Below, one piece after another: positions 1 through 11,339 of a stretch of DNA of 64,000 nt (position 1 is the stretch's first letter; every line of letters begins with the position of its first letter). Location of the stretch: contig NZ_ML701735.1 in the NCBI RefSeq assembly GCF_008087345.1, positions 186,001 to 250,000 on the forward strand. Reading direction: 5' to 3'. This DNA comes from Nocardioides caldifontis. Its GTDB lineage: Bacteria; Actinomycetota; Actinomycetes; Propionibacteriales; Nocardioidaceae. The notes below the pieces were generated by a model that saw only the letters and a program-made list of their open reading frames with translations, was not told the origin of the DNA and searched no databases. The translations under genes and the position numbers were made by a program.

Positions 1-2
1 TC

Positions 3-287
3 CTCCGCGCGCTGGACGCCGACCCCTCGGCGGCGAGGGGGTTCGGTGCGCCGGCCACCCCCGAGGAGCTGGTCGCCGCGCTCGCCGCGGCGCTCGGTCA
101 CGGCCCCGTCGTACGACGTGAGGGCGAGGGGGTCGTCGTCACCCTCCCCGGGGCCGACCCTCGGGCGCTGGGGCGGCTCGAGGAGCGGTCGCACGTCGTC
201 GCACGGGCCCACCGGTGGCGTCCCGCGGACGGCACCGCCACGTCCGGGGAGGACCGCGTCCTCCGGTTCGCCCACCTCCTTTCGTAG
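3..287 (+). CDS. C-terminal fragment of an unidentified protein (cut by window edge)
   Basis: An open frame runs from the window edge to a TAG stop and gives the last 94 residues of a protein. The product is alanine- and arginine-rich, with an AATPEELVAALAAAL helix followed by a short beta-rich stretch, and it shows actinobacterial codon use with G/C at third positions. I recognise no domain in the visible part. Its stop codon lies inside the putative -10 element of the following DUF3105 gene, so the two are closely packed. The function cannot be stated from this fragment. Confidence 0.55.
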   Translation, partial: LRALDADPSAARGFGAPATPEELVAALAAALGHGPVVRREGEGVVVTLPGADPRALGRLEERSHVVARAHRWRPADGTATSGEDRVLRFAHLLS

Positions 288-290
288 ACT
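285..290 (+). promoter_or_regulatory. Putative -10 element (TAGACT) for a leaderless transcript
   Basis: TAGACT lies 7 bases before the GTG start of the DUF3105 gene, and no Shine-Dalgarno sequence precedes that start. This is the spacing expected for a leaderless actinobacterial mRNA. The TAG of the hexamer is also the stop codon of the upstream gene. Confidence 0.4.
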
Positions 291-297
291 CCGCCCC

Positions 298-1038
298 GTG
301 GCCAAGCCCAAGAAGGACGACCGCCGAGCCGTCGTCGAGCAGATGCGCCGGGAGCAGCAGCGCAAGGAGCGACGGCAGGGGTTCCTGATCGTCGGGTCCG
401 CCGTCCTGGTGGGAGCGGTGATCCTCGGGTTCGCCGGCTGGCAGATCTGGAAGGCCGGCGAGGACGGCGGCAGCTCGAACCTCGCCTCCCTCGGGGTCGC
501 CGCGGGCGAGGCCGGGTGCCAGGACGTCAAGGTGGAGGACGCCGTCGAGGGTGCCTCGGACCACCGTGACGAGGGCGAGAAGATCCTCTACGACGCGGCG
601 CCGCCGGCGGCCGGACCGCACTGGGGGCAGTTCCTGCTGACCAACCAGATCCGGCCGTTCTGGACCACCGACGACCGGCCGCCGGTCGAGCGGCTGGTGC
701 ACAGCCTCGAGCACGGCCACACGATCCTCTGGTACGACGAGACGATCGCCGAGGACTACGAGGCGCTCGAGCAGGTCGAGGACGTGGCCGAGGCCGCGGC
801 GAAGAACGAGGACGCCGAGGGCAAGTTCATGGCCGCCCCGTGGACCGGCGACGACGGCGAGGCGTTCCCCGAGGGCACCCACCTGGCCCTCACCCACTGG
901 TCCGTCGGCGGCGACGGCGACCCGTCCGGCGACCAGCAGGGCGTCTGGCAGTACTGCGAGCAGGTCAGCGGCGAGGTCGTGGAGGACTTCGTCGCGGAGT
1001 ACCCGCGGAGCGACGCCCCGGAGCCGAACGCCCCGTGA
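298..1038 (+). CDS. DUF3105 domain membrane protein
   Basis: A 246-residue protein with a charged lysine/arginine-rich cytoplasmic N-terminus (about 1-32), one membrane helix (about 33-56) and an extracytoplasmic DUF3105 domain. The domain is recognised by a GPHWGQF segment followed by RPPVERLVHSLEHGHTILWY, whose clustered histidines are characteristic of the family. No biochemical role is established for DUF3105. The GTG at 298 is preferred because the frame becomes protein-like there (AKPKKDDRRAVVEQMRREQQ) and a -10 hexamer sits 7 bases upstream. A small DedA-like membrane protein begins 3 bases after its stop, suggesting co-transcription. Confidence 0.85.
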   Translation: MAKPKKDDRRAVVEQMRREQQRKERRQGFLIVGSAVLVGAVILGFAGWQIWKAGEDGGSSNLASLGVAAGEAGCQDVKVEDAVEGASDHRDEGEKILYDAAPPAAGPHWGQFLLTNQIRPFWTTDDRPPVERLVHSLEHGHTILWYDETIAEDYEALEQVEDVAEAAAKNEDAEGKFMAAPWTGDDGEAFPEGTHLALTHWSVGGDGDPSGDQQGVWQYCEQVSGEVVEDFVAEYPRSDAPEPNAP

Positions 1039-1041
1039 TCC

Positions 1042-1521
1042 ATGGGTGAGGCCCTGGCCCTCCTGGGGGTCTCGGTGGCCTCGGCGCTGATCCCGGTCAT
1101 CAACCTGGAGGTCTACCTCATCGGGCTGTCGGCGCTCGCCGACGACGACCGGCTGTGGTACCTCGCCGCGGTCGGCGGGCTGGGCCAGCTCCTCGGCAAG
1201 ATCGTCTGGTACTACCTCGGCGCCAACGCGCTGCGCTGGGGGTGGGTGCGCAAGAAGATGGAGAACCCGAAGGCGCAGGCGAAGCTCGAGCTCTGGCAGC
1301 GCCGCACGCAGGAGCGCCCGCTGCTGGGCGCGGGGCTCCTGGTCGTCTCGGGGTTCTCGGGGTTCCCGCCCTTCGCCGTGGTGGCGGTGCTCGCCGGGCA
1401 GCTGAGGATGAACCTCGTGGTGTTCGTCGTCGGCACGATGGTCTCGCGCACGCTGCGCTTCGCGGTCTTCCTGTACGCCGGCAAGGAGGCGTTCGACCTC
1501 CTGCCGGGGCTGGGGTTCTGA
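1042..1521 (+). CDS. Small DedA/VTT-like membrane protein
   Basis: A 159-residue hydrophobic protein. It has an N-terminal membrane/re-entrant segment (ALLGVSVASALIPVINLEVYLIG), a GGLGQLLGKIVWYYLG segment resembling the GxxxG re-entrant loop of DedA/VTT proteins, a charged cytoplasmic loop (WVRKKMENPKAQAKLELW) and two more membrane segments containing SGFSGFPPFAVVAVLAG. DedA relatives are implicated in undecaprenyl-phosphate or phospholipid translocation. Assignment to that superfamily rests on the layout and the glycine-rich loops, so it is moderately secure. The start lies 3 bases after the DUF3105 gene. Confidence 0.65.
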   Translation: MGEALALLGVSVASALIPVINLEVYLIGLSALADDDRLWYLAAVGGLGQLLGKIVWYYLGANALRWGWVRKKMENPKAQAKLELWQRRTQERPLLGAGLLVVSGFSGFPPFAVVAVLAGQLRMNLVVFVVGTMVSRTLRFAVFLYAGKEAFDLLPGLGF

Positions 1522-1534
1522 CGGGGCCGGCGGG

Positions 1535-2587
1535 TCAGCCCGGGAGCCACTCCACGCCGCACTCGACGCGGGTCCCGCCCTCCGGCTTGCCCTCCTCGGG
1601 GACCACCGCCTCGTCCCCGAGCGCCACCTCGCGCAGGACCGCGCGGTCGCCGACGACGGCGCCGGGGCCGAGCACCGAGTCCTCCACGACCGCGCCGGCA
1701 CCGACCCGGGCGCCGGGCATCAGCACCGAGCCGCGGACCGCCGCGCCCTCCCCGACGAACGCACCGGCCAGCACGGACGAGCCGAGCCCGACCGCGCCCT
1801 GCACCTCCGCGTCCGGCGCGACCAGCACGCCGTCGGCGGGCGGCGTGACCGCCGGCGTCGGGGCCACGCCGGTGACGACGTCGCGGGACGCCTCGACGAG
1901 CGCCTGCGGGTTGCCCACGTCGCGCCAGTACGCCGACTCGACGTGGCCCACGACGAGGGCGCCGGAGGCGACCAGCTCGGGGAACGTCTCGCGCTCGACC
2001 GAGACCACCCGGCCGGCCGGGATGCGGTCGACGACCCGGCGGCGGAAGACGTAGCAGCCGGCGTTGACCTGGTTGGTCACCGGCTCGTCCGACTTCTCGA
2101 CGAAGGCGAGCACCCGTCCTTCGGGGTCGGTGGGGACGCACCCGAAGGCGCGTGCGTCCGGGACCTCCACGAGGTGCAGCGAGACGTCGACCACCCGGCC
2201 GTCGCGCGGCCGCTCGAAGTCGGCGAGCTGTGCGGCGAGGTCGTGGCCGGAGAGCACGTCGCCGTTGAGGACGACCACTGCCCCCTCGGGGTCGTCGCCG
2301 AGCGCGCCGGCGACGTTGCGGATCGCCCCTGCGGTGCCGAGCGGCTCGCCCTCGGTGACGTAGGTCAGCCGCACACCGAACCTCTCCCCGCGGCCGAGCA
2401 CCGGCTCGAAGAGCTCCGCGTGGTAGGAGGTGGCGAGCACGACGTGCTCGACGCCGGCGGCGGCCAGCTTGGTGATCTGGTGCTCGAGGAAGGGCACTCC
2501 CCCGACCTCGAGCAGGTGCTTGGGACGACGCTCCGTGAGCGGGAGCATGCGGGTGCCGAATCCCCCGGCGACGATGACTGCCTCCAC
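1535..2587 (-). CDS. NDP-sugar nucleotidyltransferase (mannose-1-phosphate guanylyltransferase-like)
   Basis: A 350-residue cytoplasmic enzyme that would couple a sugar-1-phosphate to a nucleoside triphosphate, feeding cell-wall glycan synthesis. It starts with the nucleotidyltransferase signature VAGGFGTRMLPLTERRPK, has the metal-site region LNGDVLSG near residue 110 and NAGCYVF near 180, and ends in hexapeptide (left-handed beta-helix) repeats from about residue 245 (VLAGAFVGEGAAVRGSVLMPGA pattern). Mannose-1-P guanylyltransferase or glucose-1-P thymidylyl/uridylyltransferase activity is possible, and sequence reading cannot separate them. The GTG at 2587 is preceded by GAGGAT at a 6-base spacing. 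Longer in-frame extensions lie antisense to the next gene and are not credible. Confidence 0.85.
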   Translation of the reverse strand: MEAVIVAGGFGTRMLPLTERRPKHLLEVGGVPFLEHQITKLAAAGVEHVVLATSYHAELFEPVLGRGERFGVRLTYVTEGEPLGTAGAIRNVAGALGDDPEGAVVVLNGDVLSGHDLAAQLADFERPRDGRVVDVSLHLVEVPDARAFGCVPTDPEGRVLAFVEKSDEPVTNQVNAGCYVFRRRVVDRIPAGRVVSVERETFPELVASGALVVGHVESAYWRDVGNPQALVEASRDVVTGVAPTPAVTPPADGVLVAPDAEVQGAVGLGSSVLAGAFVGEGAAVRGSVLMPGARVGAGAVVEDSVLGPGAVVGDRAVLREVALGDEAVVPEEGKPEGGTRVECGVEWLPG

Positions 2588-2611
2588 CGCGCCATCCTCG
2601 CACCCGGCACC

Positions 2612-2617
2612 TAGGGT
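2612..2617 (+). promoter_or_regulatory. Putative -10 element (TAGGGT) for a leaderless transcript
   Basis: TAGGGT is followed by 6 bases and then the GTG start of the TIGR03089 gene, with no Shine-Dalgarno sequence. The 36-base gap to the divergent nucleotidyltransferase gene therefore holds back-to-back start sites. Confidence 0.45.
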
Positions 2618-2623
2618 GGCCCG

Positions 2624-3358
2624 GTGGCACACGAGACCTTCCCCGACGCCCTCGCCGCGGCGCTCGCCCGCACGCCCGGACGGCCGCTGGTCACCTTCTA
2701 CGACGACGCGACCGGCGAGCGGGTCGAGCTGTCGGTGACGACGTACGCCAACTGGGTCGCGAAGACCGCCGGGCTGCTGCAGGACGAGCTGTTCGTCGAG
2801 CGCGGCTCGACCGTGCTCATCGACCTGCCGACCCACTGGCTGGGACCGGTCTGGCTCGGCGCGGCGTGGAGCGTCGGTGCCGCGGTGACCGACGACGGGA
2901 CGGTGGACGGGGTCGATCTGGTGGTCTGCGGCCCGGACACCGTCGCCGCCCACGCTTCGGGCGAGGCGCCGGTCGTCGCGCTCTCCCTCCTCCCCATGGG
3001 TACGGCGTTCCGCCACCCGCTCCCCGCCGGCGTCGTGGACTACGGCCGCGTGGTGTGGGGCCAGCCCGACGCGTTCTTCCCCGACGAGCCGCCCGAGCCG
3101 GACGACGTGGCCTGGCGCGACGACTCGGGAGCCCGGACGCAACGCGACCTGCTGGCCGCCGTGCCCGGCGAGGGCGACGAGCCCCGGCTCCTCACCGACA
3201 CCAACCCGTCCACCGCCGCGGGGTTGGAGACCCTGCTCGGCCCCCTCCTCGCCGGCGGCGGCACGGTGTGGGTCCGACACGCGGACCCCGACGGCTGGGA
3301 TCGCCGGGCCGCCGCTGAGCAGGCGACCCGGGTGCTCCGCGATCAGCCGAGGTCGTAG
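2624..3358 (+). CDS. TIGR03089 family protein (truncated acyl-CoA synthetase-like)
   Basis: A 244-residue protein resembling the N-terminal portion of AMP-forming acyl-CoA synthetases: TPGRPLVTFYDDATGERVELS, then YANWVAKTAGLLQDEL and a segment similar to WLGPVWLGAAWSVGAAV. It lacks the ATP-binding and C-terminal adenylation motifs needed for catalysis. This matches the actinobacterial TIGR03089 family, of unknown function, which from memory also sits in the mycobacterial region next to an LCP gene and a nucleotide-sugar transferase. The GTG start has a -10 hexamer 6 bases upstream. Its 3' end overlaps the convergent amidase gene by 16 bases. Confidence 0.8.
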   Translation: MAHETFPDALAAALARTPGRPLVTFYDDATGERVELSVTTYANWVAKTAGLLQDELFVERGSTVLIDLPTHWLGPVWLGAAWSVGAAVTDDGTVDGVDLVVCGPDTVAAHASGEAPVVALSLLPMGTAFRHPLPAGVVDYGRVVWGQPDAFFPDEPPEPDDVAWRDDSGARTQRDLLAAVPGEGDEPRLLTDTNPSTAAGLETLLGPLLAGGGTVWVRHADPDGWDRRAAAEQATRVLRDQPRS

Positions 3359-6222
3359 CGGTCGAACCCGGTCCCGATGATCCGTCGCGGGCCGAACCCG
3401 TTCGCCTGGCCGCGGAGCAGGAAGAGGTCCCCACCGGAGCGGGCCCGCACGACGAGGTCGCTCCGGCCGTCGCCGTCCAGGTCGCCGAGGCCGCGCAGCC
3501 AGTCGTAGCGCTTCAGGTTCTTCGCCACCTGGACCGCCTTGCCGCCGTCCCGGGGAACGAACCACAGGGTGCCGTTCTTCCGGCGGAAGCCGAGGTCGGG
3601 GAACTTGTCGCCGTCCCAGAGCCCGAGGTTCACCAGCCCGGTCGGCTTGAAGTCGACCGACAGGTCGGTGGTGGTCCGGAACCGTCCGGTGCCGTTGCCG
3701 TGGAAGATCCGGTAGGTGCCGGCCTGCTTCCCGGCCAGGTCGGGCTTGCCGTCACCCGTGACGTCGCCGACCGCGGTGACGTGCTTGACGCTCTTCCACG
3801 CCGAACCGCCGATGAGCACCGGGGCCGCGAGCTTGCCGTTCGCCTGACCCGCGCGCAGGTGGAGCTCGCCGGACGAGGCGTCGCGGGTGACCACGTCGCC
3901 ACGGCCGTCGCCGTTCCAGTCGCCGGCGTTGAGCACGAGGTCGGTCCCCGGGAGCGCGGCACCGGTGTCCACGACGCCGCGGAGGTTGGTGCGGCCGTTG
4001 TGGGCGAAGACCGAGAGCCGGCCACCGGCCAGGGCGACCATGTCCGGGTGCTTGGAGCCGGTCAGCTGGCCGGCGAGCCCGATCCAGCGGGCCGACACGA
4101 AGCCGTTCCAGCCGCCGAGCCGGGCCTTGAGCCCGCCGGCACCGTCGCCGGGGAACACGTAGACCAGGCCGTTGCCGGCAGCACGGACGATCAGGTCGGG
4201 ACGGCCGTCGCCGGTGGCGTCGCCGCGCCCGGCGACCAGGTCGTAGCCGGAGAAGCTGCCCGGGAGCGCGACCGGCTTGCCGATCCCCTTGGCGGTGCCG
4301 GGGACGAGCCACAGCGTGGCGCCCGAGCGGGCCACGAGGTCCGGCCGGCCGTCGCCGGTGAGGTCGCCCACGCCGACGGTGAGGTCGTAGCGGCGCCAGT
4401 CGGTCGACAGCACCTTGATCGCTCCGAAGCTGCCGCCGCCGCGGCCGGGGATCAGGACGAGCCGCTTGTTCGCGGTGCGCCGCCCGACGAGGTCGACGTG
4501 GCCGTCGCCGTTCATGTCGCCGACGCCGGTCAGCTGGTCGAGCTTGTTGAACCGGGTGTAGACGTGGCCGGCGGGGCGCAGCGCGCCGCCCTTGGTGACC
4601 CGGAAGTCCCGCGCCTTCTTCGTCGCGCCGGAGCGGGCGATCACCTCGATCGCGCCGTCGCCGTCGATGTCACCGGGGACCGCCACGAGGTCGGTCCGGT
4701 TCCAGTCGGAGACCGCGACGGTGCCGCTGCCGGCGAAGCCGAGCTGGCCACCGGTAGGGACGATCACGACGTTCTTGGTGGCGGCGTCGCGGACCACGAG
4801 GTCCGGCCAGCCGGTGGCCGCGAGGTCGCCGGAGAGCGGGGTGCCGGTGGTCGGCTTCGGGGGCTCTTCCGGCTCGGGCGCCGGCTTGGGCGGCGTGCCG
4901 GTCTTCTGGATCTTGGCGGCCAGCTTGCGGATCTGCGGCAGCTCGGCGTAGAGGTACCGGCCCGGGCAGGCGGTCGACCCGGCGTCGCGGTGGCCGTTGA
5001 TCGCCTGGAAGTAGCGGCTGGTGACGAAGACCCGGGTGGCGGAGGCGTCGACCCCGTGCTTGCCGAGCTTCCAGGCCATCAGCGCGGCGTACGCCTCGAT
5101 CATCGCCTTCGTGGGGCGGGCGGTCTCGAAGTTGCCGATCGCCGACATCGCGAAAGAATCGTCGTTGTAGCCCAGGGTGTGGGCGCCCACGACGGGCTTG
5201 CCGACGCCGCCGGCGCGCCCCTCCCAGATCCGGCCGAAACGGTCGACGAGGAAGTTGTAGCCGACGTCGCTCCAGCCGCGGCTCTTGGTGTGGTACGCGT
5301 AGATGCCGCGCAGGATCGCCGGCACGTCGTCGCGGCTGTAGTCGTTGGCGTTGACGGTGTGGTGCACGAAGCCGGCGTGGATCTCGCCGTACCGCAGCGA
5401 GCCCTTGTCGCGGAGCCGCTCGTCGGCGCCCCACTGCGAGCGGGAGAAGATCTTCGGCCGCGGCGCCGAGAGCTTCTTCGCGCTGAGCTCGATGTCGCCC
5501 TCACCGCTGCTCTCGTGACCGGCGGTCGTCGCCGTGGCGTCGATCTCCGGGGGCTCCTCGGCGCTCTGGCTGTCCTCGCCCGGGTCGACCAGGTCGACCG
5601 ACATGCCGCGCGGCGTGACGCCGCCTCGGCTGGTCGCCCGGACCTGGACGCGGTCGACGTCGCCGACCACGACCGGCTCGGTCCCGGAGCGGACCTCGCG
5701 GCCGTCCTCGACCTCGTCCGCGTCGGCGCCGTGCTCGGCGTCGTAGTGCATCTCCTGCCACGCCGACCACCCGCCGTCGGTCTGCGTGCGGATGGAGAAC
5801 GCGACGTCCTCCTCCGACAGCTTCTGGCGACCGTCCCAGGTGACGCCGACGGTGGCGTAGCCGGTGACCTTCTCGGCCTTGCTGAAGACCACGATCTCCT
5901 GCGGGGAGTCGTCCTGGGTGGAAGACTTCTCCTGCACCCGGCTCTGCCGGGTCGGTTCCGCGGAACGCTCGTGGGTGAGGGCCACCTCGCGCACGGTCGG
6001 CTCGACGGGGCGGGTCGGGACGACCGACCGGTCCTCGGGAGCAGCCTGGGAACCAGTGGAGTGCTGGGTCACGGGCTGGGTCGACGGCTGGGTCCGCACA
6101 CCGACCGGCGGCTGGATGTCCAGCACCACGACGCCCGCCGCCGAGACGGCCACGACGCCCACGACGGCAACCGCGGAGACCTGCTGGCACAGGGTCACGA
6201 ACAGGTTTTTGGACTTGGGCAA
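3343..6222 (-). CDS. Secreted N-acetylmuramoyl-L-alanine amidase with FG-GAP/VCBS repeats
   Basis: A 959-residue exported peptidoglycan hydrolase. An N-terminal hydrophobic segment (about residues 14-34) is followed by a Pro/Thr/Ser-rich stretch and a beta-rich region. A PGRP/amidase_2 domain spans about 254-440: SRSQWGADE, FVHHTVNANDYSRDD with a zinc histidine near 283, VGYNFLVDRFGRIWEGRAGG, and INGHRDAGSTACPG with zinc ligands near 409 and 417. Residues about 455-959 hold roughly ten calcium-binding-like repeats of the form GDxxGDGxxDLVxR, typical of a beta-propeller. The TTG start is chosen because GGGAG lies 7 bases upstream. It follows the glycan-export genes on the same strand after a 150-base gap and overlaps the TIGR03089 gene by 16 bases. 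A cell-wall remodelling role is inferred. Confidence 0.9.
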   Translation of the reverse strand: MPKSKNLFVTLCQQVSAVAVVGVVAVSAAGVVVLDIQPPVGVRTQPSTQPVTQHSTGSQAAPEDRSVVPTRPVEPTVREVALTHERSAEPTRQSRVQEKSSTQDDSPQEIVVFSKAEKVTGYATVGVTWDGRQKLSEEDVAFSIRTQTDGGWSAWQEMHYDAEHGADADEVEDGREVRSGTEPVVVGDVDRVQVRATSRGGVTPRGMSVDLVDPGEDSQSAEEPPEIDATATTAGHESSGEGDIELSAKKLSAPRPKIFSRSQWGADERLRDKGSLRYGEIHAGFVHHTVNANDYSRDDVPAILRGIYAYHTKSRGWSDVGYNFLVDRFGRIWEGRAGGVGKPVVGAHTLGYNDDSFAMSAIGNFETARPTKAMIEAYAALMAWKLGKHGVDASATRVFVTSRYFQAINGHRDAGSTACPGRYLYAELPQIRKLAAKIQKTGTPPKPAPEPEEPPKPTTGTPLSGDLAATGWPDLVVRDAATKNVVIVPTGGQLGFAGSGTVAVSDWNRTDLVAVPGDIDGDGAIEVIARSGATKKARDFRVTKGGALRPAGHVYTRFNKLDQLTGVGDMNGDGHVDLVGRRTANKRLVLIPGRGGGSFGAIKVLSTDWRRYDLTVGVGDLTGDGRPDLVARSGATLWLVPGTAKGIGKPVALPGSFSGYDLVAGRGDATGDGRPDLIVRAAGNGLVYVFPGDGAGGLKARLGGWNGFVSARWIGLAGQLTGSKHPDMVALAGGRLSVFAHNGRTNLRGVVDTGAALPGTDLVLNAGDWNGDGRGDVVTRDASSGELHLRAGQANGKLAAPVLIGGSAWKSVKHVTAVGDVTGDGKPDLAGKQAGTYRIFHGNGTGRFRTTTDLSVDFKPTGLVNLGLWDGDKFPDLGFRRKNGTLWFVPRDGGKAVQVAKNLKRYDWLRGLGDLDGDGRSDLVVRARSGGDLFLLRGQANGFGPRRIIGTGFDRYDLG

Positions 6223-6293
6223 GAGGGTGCTCCCAGCGCGTCAGTCATTCACAGACGCCACAACTTTCACACCCGTCACGCATGCCCGCAATG

Positions 6294-6351
6294 AGTTCGC
6301 ACGAACTACACGACTGTATTTTGTCGGAGCTACCAGAATTACACCGGTGTA
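6294..6351 (-). promoter_or_regulatory. AT-richer amidase upstream region with two palindromes
   Basis: In the 150-base gap upstream of the amidase gene are two perfect inverted repeats: AGTTCG-CA-CGAACT (6294-6307) and TACACCGGTGTA (6340-6351). The sequence AACTACAC occurs once beside the first (6304-6311) and again, on the other strand, as an arm of the second. On the minus strand TACAGT at 6318-6313 could be the -10 element, placing the 6340-6351 palindrome at or just upstream of the -35 position, where a repressor or activator could act. The promoter assignment is tentative. Confidence 0.4.
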
Positions 6352-6372
6352 GTTTCCGCGGCGGAGCGCCCG

Positions 6373-7176
6373 TCAGATCTCGGCGCCGAGCTCCGAGTCG
6401 TTCTCGTCGTCGTCCTGCTCGTTCTCGGAGGAGACATCGTCACCGTCGTCGTCGTACTTGAGGTAGCGGATGCCCTCCTTGACCGGGCCGTCGAAGCCGA
6501 GCCGGCCGTTCTCGAGGACCAGGACCCGGTCGCACATCCGCTTCACCGAGCCGGCGGCGTGGCTGACGTAGAACAGCGTCCGCCCGTCCTTGCGGATCTC
6601 CTCCATGCGGGCCAGGCACTTGCGCTTGAAGGGCTTGTCCCCCACCGCCAGCACCTCGTCGACGAGGAAGATGTCGCTGTCGGTGTGCACCGCGACCGCG
6701 AACCCGAGCCGGGAGAACATCCCGGACGAGTAGGCGCCGACCGGGGTGTCGAGGAACTTGCCGATGTCGGCGAACTCGATGATGTCGTCGAACTTGCGGT
6801 TGGTCTCCGCCTCGCTCATCCCGAGGATCGCGGCGTTGAGGTAGATGTTCTCCCGGCCGGTGAGCTGCGGGTGGAACCCGGCGCCGGTGGCGATCAGCCC
6901 CGCGATGCGCCCCCGGGTCAGCACCTCGCCCTCGTCGGGGCGCATCACGCCGTTGATCAGCTTGAGCAGGGTGGACTTCCCGGAGCCGTTGAGCCCCATG
7001 AGCCCGATCGACTCGCCCTGCTCGACGGTGAAGGAGACGTCGTCGAGCGCCAGGAAGGTGTCGCTGAGGTCCTGCCCCTTCACCAGCGCCACCGTCATCT
7101 GCTTGAGGGTGCGGTGGTAGCGCATCGTGAACCGCTTGCTGACGCCGCGGACGACGATCGACTCGGTGCTGCTCAT
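6373..7176 (-). CDS. Polysaccharide ABC exporter ATP-binding protein (Wzt/TagH-like)
   Basis: A 267-residue ATPase that would power export of a lipid-linked glycan with the permease encoded just upstream. Visible motifs are Walker A (GLNGSGKST), the family-specific signature YSSGMFSRLGFA, Walker B (DIFLVDEV) and the switch histidine in FYVSHAAGSVKRMC. The N-terminus (SIVVRGVSKRFTMRYHRTL) is typical of Wzt/TagH/RfbE proteins. It lacks the C-terminal carbohydrate-binding domain of O-antigen Wzt and ends in an acidic tail. It lies 7 bases after the permease gene on the same strand. From context the substrate is likely a galactofuranose-containing polymer. Confidence 0.9.
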   Translation of the reverse strand: MSSTESIVVRGVSKRFTMRYHRTLKQMTVALVKGQDLSDTFLALDDVSFTVEQGESIGLMGLNGSGKSTLLKLINGVMRPDEGEVLTRGRIAGLIATGAGFHPQLTGRENIYLNAAILGMSEAETNRKFDDIIEFADIGKFLDTPVGAYSSGMFSRLGFAVAVHTDSDIFLVDEVLAVGDKPFKRKCLARMEEIRKDGRTLFYVSHAAGSVKRMCDRVLVLENGRLGFDGPVKEGIRYLKYDDDGDDVSSENEQDDDENDSELGAEI

Positions 7177-7183
7177 AGGCCGC

Positions 7184-8085
7184 TCACAACCGCTCCGCGA
7201 ACTTGTTCTCCAGCCGGGTGAAGACCAGCTGGGCGACGACCAGGACGACCAGGGCTGCCGCGAGGTGACCGAACCCGATCAGGAACAGGTGGTCGGGGAT
7301 GTGGTGCTCGATCGTCTCGGTGGGATCGTCCGTGGTGCCCACCCAGAAGCAGCGCTGCACGAGCAGGACCACCTCGGCCAGGGGGTTGAGCAGGTAGTAG
7401 TCGGCGAAGTCGCGGAACCGCTGCTCGACCATGCTGTAGGGGTAGATCATCGGGACCGAGAAGGTCACGAAGATCGTCAACGTGTTCACCACGTTGCCGA
7501 AGTCGCGGAAGAACACGTTGGCCGCGCTGAAGAGCAGCGCCAGGGCCGTGCCCAGCACCGCGCAGATCACGAAGCCGAGCAGCCCGGCCATCACCCCGAC
7601 GAGGTCGGGGGTCCAGCCCACCGCGACGCAGGCGACCGTGAGGATCACCAGCCCCGGCACCACGTGGAACGCCGAGACCAGCATCGAGGCGACCGGGAAC
7701 ATCTCCCGCGGCATCGCCATCTTCCGGACGAGCGCCTTGTTCTTGATGATCGAGCGGGTGCCGGCGTTGAACGACTCGGTGAAGAAGTGCACGAAGACGA
7801 TGCCGGCGAACATGTGCACGCCGAAGACCTCGACCTCGTCGTGGAGCCCGAGGATGCCGCCGATGACGAAGAAGTACATCGCGAACCGGACGGCCGGCTG
7901 CACGTAGGACCAGAACAGCCCGAGGAACGACCCGCTGTAGCGGCCCTGGATCTCCTTGCGGACCAGCAGCCGCAGCAGGTAGCGGCGGCGGAAGACGTCG
8001 AGCAGGCCGCCGTTGGCGCCCGGAGGCGCCAACGGTGCGTCGGGGACGGTGGCCGGGTCGACGGTGTGGGGAACCGGGACTCGGA

Positions 8086-8089
<4 letters not shown>
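7184..8089 (-). CDS. Polysaccharide ABC exporter permease (Wzm/TagG-like)
   Basis: A 301-residue ABC2-type membrane protein with six predicted helices. The amphipathic entry segment LLRLLVRKEIQGRYSGSFLG precedes LFWSYVQPAVRFAMYFFVIG, and the loop IIKNKALVRKMAMPREMFP is characteristic of TagG/Wzm permeases. Its GTG start overlaps the stop of the GlfT2-like gene by 4 bases (GTGA), indicating translational coupling, and the ATPase gene follows 7 bases downstream. Established relatives move undecaprenyl- or decaprenyl-linked polysaccharides across the cytoplasmic membrane. Coupling to galactofuranosyltransferases suggests a galactan substrate, as for mycobacterial Rv3781/Rv3783 (from memory). Confidence 0.88.

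Positions 8090-11339
<3,250 letters not shown>

Noticed and set aside
41-297. Longer start for the DUF3105 gene at position 46
   Set aside because: The added residues are Arg/Pro/Ser-rich shadow sequence overlapping the upstream coding fragment. The protein-like frame and the -10 element both point to GTG 298.
3700-6294. An 864-codon open frame on the plus strand
   Set aside because: It mirrors the amidase/VCBS gene on the opposite strand and shows no recognisable motif.
6223-6372. A c-di-AMP (ydaO-type) riboswitch before the amidase gene
   Set aside because: Such riboswitches precede wall hydrolases in actinobacteria, but this leader is short and lacks the conserved blocks. Only palindromes are visible.
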